Shown: positions 19,032 through 28,931, counted from the stretch's first letter. The stretch is DNA of 64,000 nt from Sinosporangium album (GCF_900100605.1 NZ_FNCN01000017.1:61465-125464); one strand, 5' to 3'. Made by a program: numbers and translations. Notes: generated by a model from the letters alone, not told the origin.

Positions 19032-20600
19032 TCAACGCCGATGCCCGGCGCGTCCCCGGCCTCCCAGGATCCCGGAAAGGGTCTCGGGCAGAACCGTCAG
19101 CAGGTCCCCCGCCACCAGGGGAGCGCCTTCGGCCGCGACCCGCCCCGCCACACCGTGGATGTAAGCCGCGCACGCGGCGGCGTCGTAGCACGACAGGCCC
19201 CCGGCCAGCAGCGCGCCCCCGATCCCCGACAGGACGTCCCCCGTGCCGCCCGCGGCCAGCCACGGTGTGCCCGTGGGGTTGACCCGCACCGGCCGCCCCT
19301 CCTCGGCCACGACCGTCGTCGAGCCCTTGAGCAGCACGGTCACGCCCAGCCGCTCGGCCGCCAGCCGTACGTGCTCAAGCCGGGCCGCCTCGATCCGCTC
19401 CCTCGGCACGCCGAGCAGCCGGGAGAGCTCCCCCGCGTGCGGCGTGAGCAGGGTCGGCGCCGTACGGCGCAGCAGGGACGGCTCGCGCGCCACGAGCGTC
19501 AGCGCGTCGGCGTCCACGAGGACCGGGACATCGCTCGCCAGCACGTCCCGCACGACCGTGAGGGACTCCGTCCCGGTGCCGACCCCCGGCCCGACCACCC
19601 AGCTCTGCACCCGGCCGACCTCGGCCACGCCGAGCCCATGCTCGCGCAGTTCGCCCGTCACCGCCTCGGGCCAGTGCGTGCGCACCTGCGCCAGCGGCTC
19701 CGCGAACCCCACATACCTCACCAGCCCCGCCCCCGCCCGCAGCGCGCCGCCCACGGCCAGCACCGCGGCCCCGGTGTACTGGTGGCTGCCCGCAGCCACC
19801 CCCACCACACCACGTCGGTATTTGTCCGACTCCCGCGACGGCCTCGGCAGCATCGCCGCCACGTCCCACCCGGTCAGCATGGCGACATCGGGATCGTCCA
19901 GGTACGGCCCCAGCCCGATGTCGACCAGCTCCACCCTCCCGGCGTATTCCGCCCCCGGATCGACAAGCACACCCGTCTTCCGCGCCCCGAACGTCACGGT
20001 CAGCCCCGCCCGCACCGCCGCCCCCGCGACCTCGCCCGTGCCCGCGTCCACCCCGCTCGGCACGTCCACCGCCACGACCAGGCCGTCCGCCTCGTTCACC
20101 ACGGCGGCCAGCCCCGCGTACGGCTCCCGCAGCGCGCCCGAGCCCCCGATGCCCACCAGCCCGTCGAGCACCAGATCGGCCCCCGCGATCAGGGCCGCCA
20201 CCTCGCCTCCCCACGGGCCCGCCACCGCACCGACCACAGCACCGACCACCGGGCCCGACACCGCACCTGCCACCGGACCGCCGGCCACCCTGCCGCCCGC
20301 CGCCCTGAGCGCCGCCAGACCGCCCTCATGCACGCGTGTCCCGGCGGGCACGGCAGTCACCCGCGCCCCCCGGCCCGCCAGACGGGCCCCCGCGAACAGC
20401 GCGTCGCCCCCGTTGTCCCCCGACCCGGCCAACACCACCACGCGCGAGCCGTACACACCGCCCGCCGCCCTCTCGAGCTCCCGCGCACACGCGGTTGCGA
20501 GCCCCGCCGCCGCGCGGTCCATCAGCGTGCCCTCGGGCAGCCGCGCCATCAACGCGTGCTCAGCCGCCCGTATCTGCTCCGTGGTGTACGCCGTCCGCAT
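19032..20600 (-). CDS. nnr: bifunctional NAD(P)H-hydrate repair enzyme Nnr
   Basis: Repairs hydrated NADH and NADPH. The N-terminal half (about 1-230) is the epimerase, with LAGSGDNGGDALFAG and VAVDVPSGVDAGTGEV. The C-terminal half is the ADP-dependent dehydratase, with VGPGVGTG, LLTPHAGELSRLLG, VLLKGSTTVV and the catalytic AAGGTGDVLSGI. At 522 residues it is slightly long because of a Gly/Pro/Val/Ala-rich insertion at residues 106-129 inside the epimerase domain. No Shine-Dalgarno sequence precedes the ATG; a TAACGT hexamer 7 nt upstream suggests a leaderless message. It lies between acpS and alr, a common actinobacterial order. Confidence 0.95.
   Translation of the reverse strand: MRTAYTTEQIRAAEHALMARLPEGTLMDRAAAGLATACARELERAAGGVYGSRVVVLAGSGDNGGDALFAGARLAGRGARVTAVPAGTRVHEGGLAALRAAGGRVAGGPVAGAVSGPVVGAVVGAVAGPWGGEVAALIAGADLVLDGLVGIGGSGALREPYAGLAAVVNEADGLVVAVDVPSGVDAGTGEVAGAAVRAGLTVTFGARKTGVLVDPGAEYAGRVELVDIGLGPYLDDPDVAMLTGWDVAAMLPRPSRESDKYRRGVVGVAAGSHQYTGAAVLAVGGALRAGAGLVRYVGFAEPLAQVRTHWPEAVTGELREHGLGVAEVGRVQSWVVGPGVGTGTESLTVVRDVLASDVPVLVDADALTLVAREPSLLRRTAPTLLTPHAGELSRLLGVPRERIEAARLEHVRLAAERLGVTVLLKGSTTVVAEEGRPVRVNPTGTPWLAAGGTGDVLSGIGGALLAGGLSCYDAAACAAYIHGVAGRVAAEGAPLVAGDLLTVLPETLSGILGGRGRAGHRR
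20214..20285 (-). repeat. low-complexity insertion in nnr
   Basis: An imperfect duplication encodes repeated GPVxGAV units (residues 106-129 of Nnr). The halves share GGGCCCG followed by CACCGCAC-like segments. It is in frame and does not touch the catalytic motifs. Confidence 0.6.
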
Positions 20601-20607
20601 GATCCAG

Positions 20608-20613
20608 ACGTTA
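20608..20613 (-). promoter_or_regulatory. possible -10 element, leaderless nnr start
   Basis: TAACGT on the minus strand, 7 nt before the ATG at 20600. The acpS-nnr gap is only 40 bp, so this would give nnr its own start inside the cluster. Confidence 0.4.
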
Positions 20614-20641
20614 CCCCGCTGCCCGCGCGCGTCGGGTGAGG

Positions 20642-21001
20642 TCAGGCGGCGGTGCCTTCGGCGACCACGTAGGCGACGGCCACGCCGCCGTCGTGGCTGA
20701 GGGAGACATGCCAGCGGCTCACGCCGAGCGTGGCGGCGACGTGGGCGGCCTCGCCCGTCACGTGGAGCTCGGGCCTGCCGTGAGGGCCGGAGAGCACCTC
20801 GGCCTCCCTGTGGGCGAGGCCGGGCGGAGCGCCGAGCGCCTTGGCCACGGCCTCCTTGGCGGCGAAGCGCGCGGCCAGCGACGCCGTGGCCAAAGAGCGC
20901 TCGCGCTCGGTGAACAGCCGCTCGCGCAGCCTCGGCGTGCGCTCCAGCGACGCGGCGAACCTCGCCACGTCCACCACATCCACACCGATGCCCACGATCA
21001 T
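20642..21001 (-). CDS. acpS: holo-[acyl-carrier-protein] synthase
   Basis: Transfers 4'-phosphopantetheine from CoA to acyl carrier proteins. The 119 residues match the AcpS type: the Mg2+ ligand Asp8 in GIGVDVVDV, the second ligand Glu50 in [13 protein letters not shown], and a C-terminal [16 protein letters not shown]. It starts 65 bp from the divergent small membrane gene. A TAGCCT hexamer 6 nt upstream of the ATG, with no ribosome binding site, suggests leaderless translation. The CoA-supplying kinase gene coaA lies nearby on the other strand. Confidence 0.95.
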   Translation of the reverse strand: MIVGIGVDVVDVARFAASLERTPRLRERLFTERERSLATASLAARFAAKEAVAKALGAPPGLAHREAEVLSGPHGRPELHVTGEAAHVAATLGVSRWHVSLSHDGGVAVAYVVAEGTAA

Positions 21002-21007
21002 CTGTTC

Positions 21008-21013
21008 AGGCTA
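21008..21013 (-). promoter_or_regulatory. possible -10 element, leaderless acpS start
   Basis: TAGCCT on the minus strand, 6 nt before the ATG at 21001. No clear -35. Confidence 0.4.
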
Positions 21014-21065
21014 TCTCCCGCCTAGGCTGGGAACGGGTCCGCACCAGCGATCGGGAGACGTCAAA

Positions 21066-21242
21066 ATGCGCATGCTCGATGTGGCGCACAGCCCGCTTAT
21101 GCCCACCCTGTGGGACTTCGCACTGGTCCTCCTCGGGCTGGTGGGCGTCGTGGCGGTGACCACGGCGATCGTCCTGGCCGTCGTCCGCATGCTCGGCGGC
21201 ACCCGACCGGGGCCGCTGGAACCGCTTCCCCTTCCTTTCTAG
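21066..21242 (+). CDS. small single-pass membrane protein, 58 aa
   Basis: A 58-residue product of unknown function. A short N-terminal segment (MRMLDVAHSPLMPTLWDF) leads to one hydrophobic helix of about 23 residues (ALVLLGLVGVVAVTTAIVLAVV) and a Pro-rich tail. The start is well supported by GGGAG 8 nt upstream of the ATG. It is divergent from acpS and precedes coaA by 90 bp. The composition is ordinary for the genome, so it is probably a real small gene and not noise. Confidence 0.6.
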   Translation: MRMLDVAHSPLMPTLWDFALVLLGLVGVVAVTTAIVLAVVRMLGGTRPGPLEPLPLPF

Positions 21243-21244
21243 GG

Positions 21245-21282
21245 AGCGCCCCATCTGAATCATAGGTAGCGCCCCACCTGAA
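21245..21282 (+). repeat. 15-bp direct repeat, 23 bp apart
   Basis: AGCGCCCCATCTGAA (21245-21259) and AGCGCCCCACCTGAA (21268-21282) differ at one base. They lie 51-88 bp upstream of coaA, where two turns of helix between copies would suit a regulator; a role is not proven. Confidence 0.5.
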
Positions 21283-21332
21283 GCCGCCGATGGGCCGCTC
21301 AGTAGGCTCCCCCCCATGGAGCGAGCGCGAGT

Positions 21333-22274
21333 ATGAGCATTCCCACTGGGTGGGAGGGTGCGACGCCGTACGTCGAGCTGAGTCGTGAGCAGTGGAGTGA
21401 CCTGCGGAAGAACACGCCGCTCACCCTCACCGCAGCCGAGCTCGAGGAACTGCGCGGCGTCGACGACCCCATAGACCTCACCGAAGTCACCGACATCTAT
21501 CTGCCGCTCACCCGGCTGCTCAACCTCCATTTCACCGGATCGCGGGAGCGCAGCACGGCCGTCGGAGCGTTCCTCGGCGACACGGAGACCAGCAAGCCCT
21601 ACATCCTGGGCATCGCGGGTAGTGTCGCCGTCGGCAAGTCGACCACCGCGCGACTGCTGCACACTCTGCTCGCCCGGTGGCCCGAACACCCGAGGGTCGA
21701 GCTCATCACCACCGACAGCTTCCTCTATCCCAACCGGGTGCTGGAGGAACGCGGCATCATGCACCGCAAGGGGTTTCCCGAGAGCTACGACCGCCGCGCC
21801 CTGGTGCGGTTCGTCTCCGCGGTGAAGGCCGGATCCCCCGAGGTGTCGGCGCCCGTCTACAGCCACCTCGAATACGACATCCTTCCCAGGACTCTGCAGA
21901 CCATTAGCAAGCCCGACATTCTCATTGTCGAGGGGCTGAACGTCCTCCAGCCGGCTCCGCCCACCTCGCTCGCGGTCAACGACTTTTTCGATTTCTCCAT
22001 CTATGTCGACGCCAAAGTGGAAAATATCCGCACTTGGTATGTCGACCGCTTTCACAAGCTCCGCCGCACGGCCTTCGAGGACCCCAAGTCGTACTTCCAC
22101 CACTTGGCGGAACTCTCCAACGAGGAGGCGACCGAGTTCGCCGTCAACGTCTGGCGCGACATCAACGAGCGGAACCTCGTCGAAAACATCGCCCCCACCC
22201 GGGGCCGCGCCGGGCTCGTGCTGCACAAGGGCTCCGACCACTCCGTCCAGCGGGTACGGCTCCGCCGTACCTGA
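21333..22274 (+). CDS. coaA: type I pantothenate kinase
   Basis: Phosphorylates pantothenate, the first step to CoA and usually the regulated one. The 313 residues match the bacterial type I enzyme: Walker [10 protein letters not shown] (residues 96-104), the pantothenate-binding [19 protein letters not shown], the [10 protein letters not shown] region and [13 protein letters not shown] lies about 11 nt before the ATG. It is a stand-alone gene next to the CoA-using acpS. Confidence 0.97.
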   Translation: MSIPTGWEGATPYVELSREQWSDLRKNTPLTLTAAELEELRGVDDPIDLTEVTDIYLPLTRLLNLHFTGSRERSTAVGAFLGDTETSKPYILGIAGSVAVGKSTTARLLHTLLARWPEHPRVELITTDSFLYPNRVLEERGIMHRKGFPESYDRRALVRFVSAVKAGSPEVSAPVYSHLEYDILPRTLQTISKPDILIVEGLNVLQPAPPTSLAVNDFFDFSIYVDAKVENIRTWYVDRFHKLRRTAFEDPKSYFHHLAELSNEEATEFAVNVWRDINERNLVENIAPTRGRAGLVLHKGSDHSVQRVRLRRT

Positions 22275-22309
22275 AGAGCGCGTACGGCACAGCCCGCACA
22301 TCCACCCGT

Positions 22310-22315
22310 TAAAGT
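22310..22315 (+). promoter_or_regulatory. possible -10 element, leaderless DUF389 gene start
   Basis: TAAAGT lies 6 nt before the GTG at 22322; no ribosome binding site and no obvious -35. Confidence 0.45.
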
Positions 22316-22321
22316 GCGAAC

Positions 22322-23272
22322 GTGCTCCATCTGCGCCTGATCAGCCCCGAGGACCGCACGGACAAGGTGCTTGCGCAGCTTGACGGCACGACCGGGGTGA
22401 CCAACGTCGTGCTGCTGCGGGCGGCGGCGCGCACGCCGCCCGGCGACGTGATCATGTGTGACGTCGCCCGCGAGGCCGCCAATGAGGTGCTCGACGAGCT
22501 TCGCCGGTTCGGGCTGTCGACCGAGGGGTCCATCGCGGGCGAGCAGGTGGACCTGGTGCTGTCCGACGCGGCCGAGCGGGCGAAGGAAGAGGCGCCGGGC
22601 GAGGGGGACGACGCGGTCGTCTGGGAAGACCTCGCCCGCAAGGTCGACAATGACTGCAAGCTGACCTGGGCGTTCATGGTGTTTCTGGCGATCGCCACGC
22701 AGATCGCCGGGATCGGGGTGCTGGTCGACTCGCCGATCCTCATCGTCGGCGCGATGGTGCTCGGCCCGGAGTTCGGCGCGGTGGCGGCGATCTGCTTCGG
22801 GATGCTGTTCGGCCGCGGGTTGCTGATCGCGCGGGCCGCCATGACGCTGGTGACGGGCTTCGCCATCGCGATCGCGATCACATTCGCGTGCGCCCTCGTG
22901 TCCGGGGTGCTGGGGTGGATCGACCCCGACATGCTGGTCGGCAACGCCGAGGTGGAGTTCATCGTCAAGCCCGACCGCTGGTCGTTCATCGTGGCGCTGC
23001 TCGCCGGTGTCGCGGGCGTGCTGTCCATCACCGCGGGCAAGTCCTCCGCGTTGGTGGGGGTGTTCATCTCGGTGACCACCGTCCCGGCGGCGGGATACGC
23101 GGCGGTGGCCTTGGCGCTCGGCCAGTGGGGCGAGGTCGCGGGCTCGGCGGCGCAGTTGGCCGTCAACATCACCGGCATGATCATCGCGGGTGTGGCGACC
23201 CTGTTCGTCCAGCGGCTGTTCTGGACGCGCTATCACCTGCCGCTTCCGGCGCAGCGCCCACCGGGCGAATAG
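22322..23272 (+). CDS. DUF389 family integral membrane protein
   Basis: A 316-residue membrane protein. The first 110 residues are soluble and resemble the small alpha/beta domain that precedes DUF389 (MLHLRLISPEDRTDKVLAQL). Six or so transmembrane helices follow from about residue 118. The family signature region is ILIVGAMVLGPEFGAVAAI, with a later LSITAGKSSALVGVFISVTT. DUF389 has no established biochemical role. The GTG start has no Shine-Dalgarno sequence. It lies between coaA and the ABC cluster but is 158 bp from the latter and probably separately transcribed. Confidence 0.88.
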   Translation: MLHLRLISPEDRTDKVLAQLDGTTGVTNVVLLRAAARTPPGDVIMCDVAREAANEVLDELRRFGLSTEGSIAGEQVDLVLSDAAERAKEEAPGEGDDAVVWEDLARKVDNDCKLTWAFMVFLAIATQIAGIGVLVDSPILIVGAMVLGPEFGAVAAICFGMLFGRGLLIARAAMTLVTGFAIAIAITFACALVSGVLGWIDPDMLVGNAEVEFIVKPDRWSFIVALLAGVAGVLSITAGKSSALVGVFISVTTVPAAGYAAVALALGQWGEVAGSAAQLAVNITGMIIAGVATLFVQRLFWTRYHLPLPAQRPPGE

Positions 23273-23418
23273 CCAGAAGAATGCTCACATCCGGAAAGTC
23301 CCTCTAAAACCCCCAGGTCACCCCTGAACCAGGAGAGGGAATATCACCCGGTTCGGGGAGGAGAATTCCGGTGTCGCAACTCATCCATTCGGCGGAGGCG
23401 ACACTGCGAACCCCCAGA

Positions 23419-23424
23419 TAGGGT
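23419..23424 (+). promoter_or_regulatory. possible -10 element, leaderless start of the ABC operon
   Basis: TAGGGT lies 6 nt before the ATG at 23431; no ribosome binding site. Confidence 0.45.
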
Positions 23425-23430
23425 CCGACC

Positions 23431-24336
23431 ATGACGATTCTCACCACCGAGGGGCTGACCAAGCGCTTCCCCCAGGTCACCGCGCTTGACCGGCTGTCGG
23501 TGAACGTGGGGCCCGGCGTGACCGGTCTGGTGGGTGCGAACGGCGCGGGCAAATCCACGTTGATCAAGATCCTTCTCGGACTGGTCGAGCCCACCGAGGG
23601 CACGGGGCGCGTGCTGGGGATGGACATCGCGACGCAGGGCCCGGAGATCCGCCGGGTCACGGGCTACATGCCCGAGCACGAATGCCTCCCGCCGGACATC
23701 TCCGCCACCGAATTCGTCGTGCACATGGGCCAGATGTCCGGCCTGCCGCGCGCGGCCGCCCGTGAACGCGCGGCCGACGTGCTGCGCCACGTCGGCCTCT
23801 ACGAGGAGCGCTACCGCGCCATCGGGGGCTACTCCACGGGCATGCGCCAGCGGGTCAAACTCGCCCAGGCCCTCGTCCACGACCCCAAGCTCGTCTTCCT
23901 CGACGAGCCCACCAACGGCCTCGATCCGCAGGGCCGCGACGAGATGCTGGCCCTGATCCGGCGCATCGGCACGGAGTTCGGCATCAGCGTGCTCGTCACC
24001 TCGCACCTGCTGGGGGAGCTGGAGCGGGTCTGCGACCACGTGATCGTGATCGACGGCGGCAGGCTGCTGCGCTCGTCCGACATCGGCGACTTCACCCAGG
24101 CCACCCAGACGATCACCGTGGAGGTCGAGGAGGGCCAGGAGCCGCTGGCGGCCCGCCTCACCGAACTCGGCGAGACCGTCACCGTGCACGGCAGACTGCT
24201 TCTGCTCAGCGTCCGCGGCGACGAGACCTTCGACGCCGTCCGCGACGCCGTGTGCGACCTTTCCCTCAACCTCGTCCGCCTGGAACAGGGCCGGCAGCGC
24301 ATCGAGGACGTCTTCCGGGAGAACGCCCATGTCTGA
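23431..24336 (+). CDS. ABC transporter ATP-binding protein (first pair)
   Basis: A 301-residue ATPase of the ABC-2 type. Walker A is GANGAGKST (35-43), the signature is YSTGMRQRV (134-142) and Walker B is LVFLDEP followed by TNGLD. The Met-Arg signature variant is common in bacterial ABC-2 exporters. It is the first of four tightly packed genes forming two ATPase/permease pairs; its 3' end overlaps the first permease by 8 bp. The substrate is unknown. Confidence 0.93.
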   Translation: MTILTTEGLTKRFPQVTALDRLSVNVGPGVTGLVGANGAGKSTLIKILLGLVEPTEGTGRVLGMDIATQGPEIRRVTGYMPEHECLPPDISATEFVVHMGQMSGLPRAAARERAADVLRHVGLYEERYRAIGGYSTGMRQRVKLAQALVHDPKLVFLDEPTNGLDPQGRDEMLALIRRIGTEFGISVLVTSHLLGELERVCDHVIVIDGGRLLRSSDIGDFTQATQTITVEVEEGQEPLAARLTELGETVTVHGRLLLLSVRGDETFDAVRDAVCDLSLNLVRLEQGRQRIEDVFRENAHV

Positions 24337-25210
24337 GCCCGCCCCCACTGGTGTCATTCACGACATCGGATACCGCCACTACGACGGAGCACGGCACGGC
24401 CGGGGCTACACGATCAGGGCGCTGATGCTGCACAGCCTGCGCGGCGTGTTCGGCCTGGGCCGTACGGCGCGCTCGAAAATCATTCCGTTCGTGCTGTTCG
24501 GCGTGATGATGCTGCCCGCGGTCGTGTCCATCGCGACGATGGCCCTCCTCCAGCGGAACATGATCACCTATTCGGACTACGCGATCATGATGCAGGTGCT
24601 CCTGGCCATCTTCGTGGCCTCCCAGTCGCCCTACCTCGTCGCCCCGGACCTGCGCTTCCGGATCCTTCCGCTCTACCTGTCGCGCCCGGTGACCCCGCGC
24701 GACTACGTCGCCGCCAAGCTCGGAGCCATGTCCATCGCGCTCGCCATGCTGATCGCGATCCCCATCACCGCGGTGTTCATCGGTGAACTCGTGATCGACA
24801 TGCCCGGCCCGCCCAACACGTCCGGCTACGTGGGGTCGATGGTGTCGGCAGTCGTCTACGCCGTGCTGCTGGCCTCGCTCGGGGTGACGATCTCCTCCTT
24901 CACGCCACGACGGGGGCTCGGCGTCGCCTCGGTGATCGGCTTCTACCTGCTGACCTCGGCCGTGTCCGGCGTGCTCACCGGGGTGCTGCTGTCGATGAGC
25001 CGCGACGACGAGGCGGCATGGGCACAGCTTCTCAACCCGTTCTTCCTGGTCAACTCCGCACAGACGTGGATCACGGGCGAGAGCGGCGCGGGCCTGACGC
25101 CCTATCCGGACGGCCTCGGCGGCCCCGTGTCGGCCCTCGCCGTACTCGTCTTGATCGTGCTCTCCGTCACCGCGATGCTCGCCCGCTATCGGAAGGCGGC
25201 CTCCGCATGA
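24329..25210 (+). CDS. ABC-2 type permease (first pair)
   Basis: A 293-residue membrane protein with about six helices, beginning after a cytoplasmic segment (IGYRHYDGARHGRGYTIR) that is typical of actinobacterial permeases of this kind. A conserved PYLVAPDLRFRILPLYLSRP loop follows the second helix. It overlaps the preceding ATPase by 8 bp and the next ATPase by 4 bp, so the four genes are translated together. Export of a lipid, peptide or drug is plausible but undetermined. Confidence 0.9.
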   Translation: MSEPAPTGVIHDIGYRHYDGARHGRGYTIRALMLHSLRGVFGLGRTARSKIIPFVLFGVMMLPAVVSIATMALLQRNMITYSDYAIMMQVLLAIFVASQSPYLVAPDLRFRILPLYLSRPVTPRDYVAAKLGAMSIALAMLIAIPITAVFIGELVIDMPGPPNTSGYVGSMVSAVVYAVLLASLGVTISSFTPRRGLGVASVIGFYLLTSAVSGVLTGVLLSMSRDDEAAWAQLLNPFFLVNSAQTWITGESGAGLTPYPDGLGGPVSALAVLVLIVLSVTAMLARYRKAASA

Positions 25211-26175
25211 GCCAGGCCACTGCTCCATCCCCCGCCGGACAGCGTCCGGCCGCCGCGCCAGCAGTCATCGAGCTGCGCCAGGTCTCGCGGTGGTACGGCA
25301 ATGTCGTCGCCGTCAACGACGTCTCCATGACGATCGGTCCGGGGGTGACCGGTCTGCTCGGCCCGAACGGCGCCGGCAAGTCGACCCTGCTCCACATGAT
25401 GGCCGGGTTCCTCGCGCCCTCGGGCGGCACCGCCACCCTCAACGGCACCCAGATCTGGCGCCATCATGACGTCTATCGCTCTATCGGGCTTGTTCCTGAG
25501 CGCGAGGGTGTCTACGGCTTCCTCACCGGGTGGCAGTTCGTGCTGTCCAGCGCGCGGCTCCACAAACTCCCCAACCCCGAGGACGCCGCGTTGAAAGCCC
25601 TCGCCACCGTCGACATGGAGGCGGCGAAGGACCGCAAGGTGGAGACCTACTCCAAAGGCATGCGCCAACGGGTCAAGGTCGCCGCCGCCCTGGTACACGA
25701 GCCCCAGGTGCTCCTGCTGGACGAGCCCTTCAACGGCATGGACCCCCGGCAGCGGCTCCACCTCATGGACCTCATCCGCGCCATGGGCGCGCAGGGCAAG
25801 ACCATCCTGTTCAGCTCCCACATCCTCGAAGAGGTCGAGCGGGTGGCGCAGCAGATCGAGGTGCTCGTCGCAGGACGCCACGCCGCCTCCGGCGACTTCC
25901 GGGAGATCCGCAGACGCATGACCGACCGGCCGCACCTGTTCGTCATCAAGTCCAGCGACGACAGGAAACTCGCCGCCGCGCTGATCGCCGACGGCTCCTC
26001 GGGCGCGGTCGCGCTCACTCCGGGCGGGCTGGAGGTGCAGGCGATCGACTTCCGCCGGTTCACCTGGCTGCTCCCCCGCGTCGCCCGCGACCACGGGGTG
26101 CGCGTCTGGCAGGTCGCACCCGCCGACGAAGACCTCGAAAGCGTCTTCTCCTACCTCATCACCCGGAGCACCTGA
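25207..26175 (+). CDS. ABC transporter ATP-binding protein (second pair)
   Basis: A 322-residue ABC-2 ATPase paralogous to the one at 23431. Walker A is GPNGAGKST (52-60), the signature is YSKGMRQRV, and Walker B is LLLDEPFNGMD. The ATG at 25207 overlaps the permease stop (ATGA); the open frame before it is unrelated sequence. It overlaps the next permease by one base. The presence of two non-identical ATPases suggests either a heteromeric exporter or two separate ones. Confidence 0.93.
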   Translation: MSQATAPSPAGQRPAAAPAVIELRQVSRWYGNVVAVNDVSMTIGPGVTGLLGPNGAGKSTLLHMMAGFLAPSGGTATLNGTQIWRHHDVYRSIGLVPEREGVYGFLTGWQFVLSSARLHKLPNPEDAALKALATVDMEAAKDRKVETYSKGMRQRVKVAAALVHEPQVLLLDEPFNGMDPRQRLHLMDLIRAMGAQGKTILFSSHILEEVERVAQQIEVLVAGRHAASGDFREIRRRMTDRPHLFVIKSSDDRKLAAALIADGSSGAVALTPGGLEVQAIDFRRFTWLLPRVARDHGVRVWQVAPADEDLESVFSYLITRST

Positions 26176-26891
26176 TGAACACCGTGATCGCCGGGATCAC
26201 CTACCGCGCGCTGCTCGGCAGGCGGCGCATCTGGATGCTGATCCTGCTGCCCGCCGTGCTCATCGGCCTGGCCATCCTCCTGCGAAGCATCGACAGCGCC
26301 GACCACCGGTCGGTGGTCCTGCTCATGCAGAACTTCGCGATCGGCATGATGCTCCCCCTGCTCGGCCTGATCGCCGGCACCGGAGTCATCGCGCCCGAGA
26401 TCGACGACGGCACGATCACCCACCTGCTGTCCAAACCGATCTCACGCCCCGTCATCGTCCGCACCAAGTTCGCCGTCGCGGTCTCCCTGCTCGCGCTGTT
26501 CGCCGCCGTACCGACCTTCGTCGCGGCCTGGCTGATGGTCGGCTTCGAAGCCGACATCGCGGTCGGTTTCGCAGTCGGTGCCCTGGCCGGCGGCATCGCC
26601 TACGCGGCGCTGTTCCTGGCGCTCGGCGTCGTCACCCGACACGCGGTGACGATCGGCATCACCTACGCACTGGTGTGGGAAGGCCTGGTGGGCAACTTCG
26701 TGCCGGGCGCGCGGAGGTTCTCGATCCAGCAGTGGGCGCAGTCCGTCACCGACTGGCTGTCCACCTCCGAGAGGATCGACGTGGAGACCACGCTCGCCTT
26801 CTCCCTTCCCGCCCTGGCCATCGTCACGGTGGTCGGAGTGGTGTGGGCCGGGACGCGGCTCAGCCGCTTCTCGTTCACCGGGGACGAGTGA
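26175..26891 (+). CDS. ABC-2 type permease (second pair)
   Basis: A 238-residue permease with about six transmembrane helices. It starts at the ATG at 26175, which overlaps the preceding stop by one base. The loop GTGVIAPEIDDGTITHLLSKP carries the Glu-Ile-Asp-x-Gly-Thr pattern usual in this family. It is the last gene of the operon and ends 49 bp before a strong hairpin terminator. The substrate is unknown. Confidence 0.9.
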   Translation: MNTVIAGITYRALLGRRRIWMLILLPAVLIGLAILLRSIDSADHRSVVLLMQNFAIGMMLPLLGLIAGTGVIAPEIDDGTITHLLSKPISRPVIVRTKFAVAVSLLALFAAVPTFVAAWLMVGFEADIAVGFAVGALAGGIAYAALFLALGVVTRHAVTIGITYALVWEGLVGNFVPGARRFSIQQWAQSVTDWLSTSERIDVETTLAFSLPALAIVTVVGVVWAGTRLSRFSFTGDE

Positions 26892-26940
26892 CCACCGGGA
26901 CCCCACAGGGACCCCACAGCCCTCGGCACGGCCTCGGCAC

Positions 26941-26976
26941 ACGGAAGCGGCGGTCCATCCGGACCGCCGCTTCCGT
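26941..26976. terminator. bidirectional intrinsic terminator
   Basis: A perfect 16-bp stem (ACGGAAGCGGCGGTCC and its complement) with an ATCC loop separates the ABC operon from the convergent glmM. Confidence 0.9.
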
Positions 26977-27036
26977 GGCACGTGCCGTACGGCCATGGGC
27001 GCGGGGAGCGCTCCAAAGACCGCCGACGTCAGAGCA

Positions 27037-28409
27037 TCAGACGCAGGACGAGCGCACGACCTCGGCGAGCCGCTGCGCGACCCGCTCGGCCTGCTCCTGC
27101 GAGGTGGCCTCCACCATGACGCGGACCATGGGCTCGGTGCCGCTCGGCCTGATGAGCACCCTGCCGGTGTCACCCAGCTCGGCCTCGGCCGCGGCGACCG
27201 CCTCGGCCAGCTCCGCCGACTCGGCGACCCTGGCCTTGGACACGTCGCGCACGTTCACCAGCACCTGCGGCAGCCGTGTCATGACCGACGCCAGCTCGGC
27301 GAGCGACCGGCCCGACCTCGCCACCTCCGCGAGCAGGTGAAGCGACGTCAGCACCCCGTCGCCGGTGGTGGCGTGGTCGAGCATCACCACATGGCCCGAC
27401 TGCTCACCGCCGAGGTTGAACCCGCCGGCCTTCATGGCCTCAAGGACGTAGCGGTCGCCCACCCCGGTCTCGACCAACGTCAGGCCGGCCTCGCGCAGCG
27501 CGATCCGGAACCCGAGGTTGGACATCACGGTCGCCACCACCGTGTCCTTGACCAGCCTGCCCTCGGCGTGCATGGCGAGGGCGAGCACCGCCATGATCTG
27601 GTCGCCGTCGATGATCTCCCCGGTGTGGGTGACCGCCAGGCACCGGTCGGCGTCACCGTCGTAGGCGATGCCGACATCGGCGCCGCGCGAGACGACGACC
27701 TGTCGAAGCTTGTCCAGATGGGTCGAGCCGTGGCCGTCGTTGATGTTGAGCCCGTCGGGGCGTGCCCCGATGGCCTCCACGGTGGCCCCGGCCCGCAGGA
27801 GCGCCTCAGGGGCGACCACGTGGGCCGCGCCGTGGGCGCAGTCGATCACCACGTTGAGGCCGTCGAGACGGCCGGGCAGCGTGGTGAGCAGGTGCGCGAT
27901 GTAGCGTTCGGCCTCGCCGTACGCCTCCCGCACCCGGCCGACGGCCGAGCCGACGGGCCTGTCCCACTTCCCCCCGAGACGCTGCTCGCCGAGCCGCTGC
28001 TCGATCTCGTCCTCCACCGCGTCGGGCAGCTTCCGGCCGCCTCGGGCGAAGAACTTGACGCCGTTGTCCGGCGCGGGATTGTGGGAGGCCGACAGCATGA
28101 CCCCGAGGTCGGCGCCGAGCGCTGCGGTGAGGTGCGCGACGGCGGGCGTCGGCAGCACTCCGAGCCGGAGCACATCGACCCCCGACGACGCGAGGCCGGC
28201 GACCACGGCGGCTTCGAGGAACTCCCCCGAGGCACGCGGATCCCGGCCCACGACGGCCACCGGGCGGCCACGCCGCCCGGTGCTCGTGTCGAACGCGCCG
28301 GCATCGCCGAGGACATGGGCGGCCGCGACCGAGAGGTCCATGGCCAGCTCCGCGGTGAGGTCGCGACCCGCGACCCCACGCACCCCGTCGGTGCCGAATA
28401 GGCGGCCCG

Positions 28410-28413
<4 letters not shown>
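27037..28413 (-). CDS. glmM: phosphoglucosamine mutase
   Basis: Converts glucosamine-6-phosphate to glucosamine-1-phosphate for UDP-GlcNAc and peptidoglycan. The 458 residues include the N-terminal FGTDGVRG, the phosphoserine loop LSASHNP (Ser110), the metal loop DGDADR and the sugar-phosphate motif IRPSGTEP. The start is a TTG that overlaps the rpsI stop (TTGA), so it is coupled to ribosomal protein S9 and transcribed with rplM-rpsI, as in other actinobacteria. glmS, which often lies near by in Streptomyces, is not in this window. Confidence 0.96.

Positions 28414-28931
<518 letters not shown>

Noticed and set aside
23431..26891. Antibiotic self-resistance ABC cluster
   Set aside because: No biosynthetic or regulatory genes nearby; the layout is that of ordinary ABC-2 exporter pairs.
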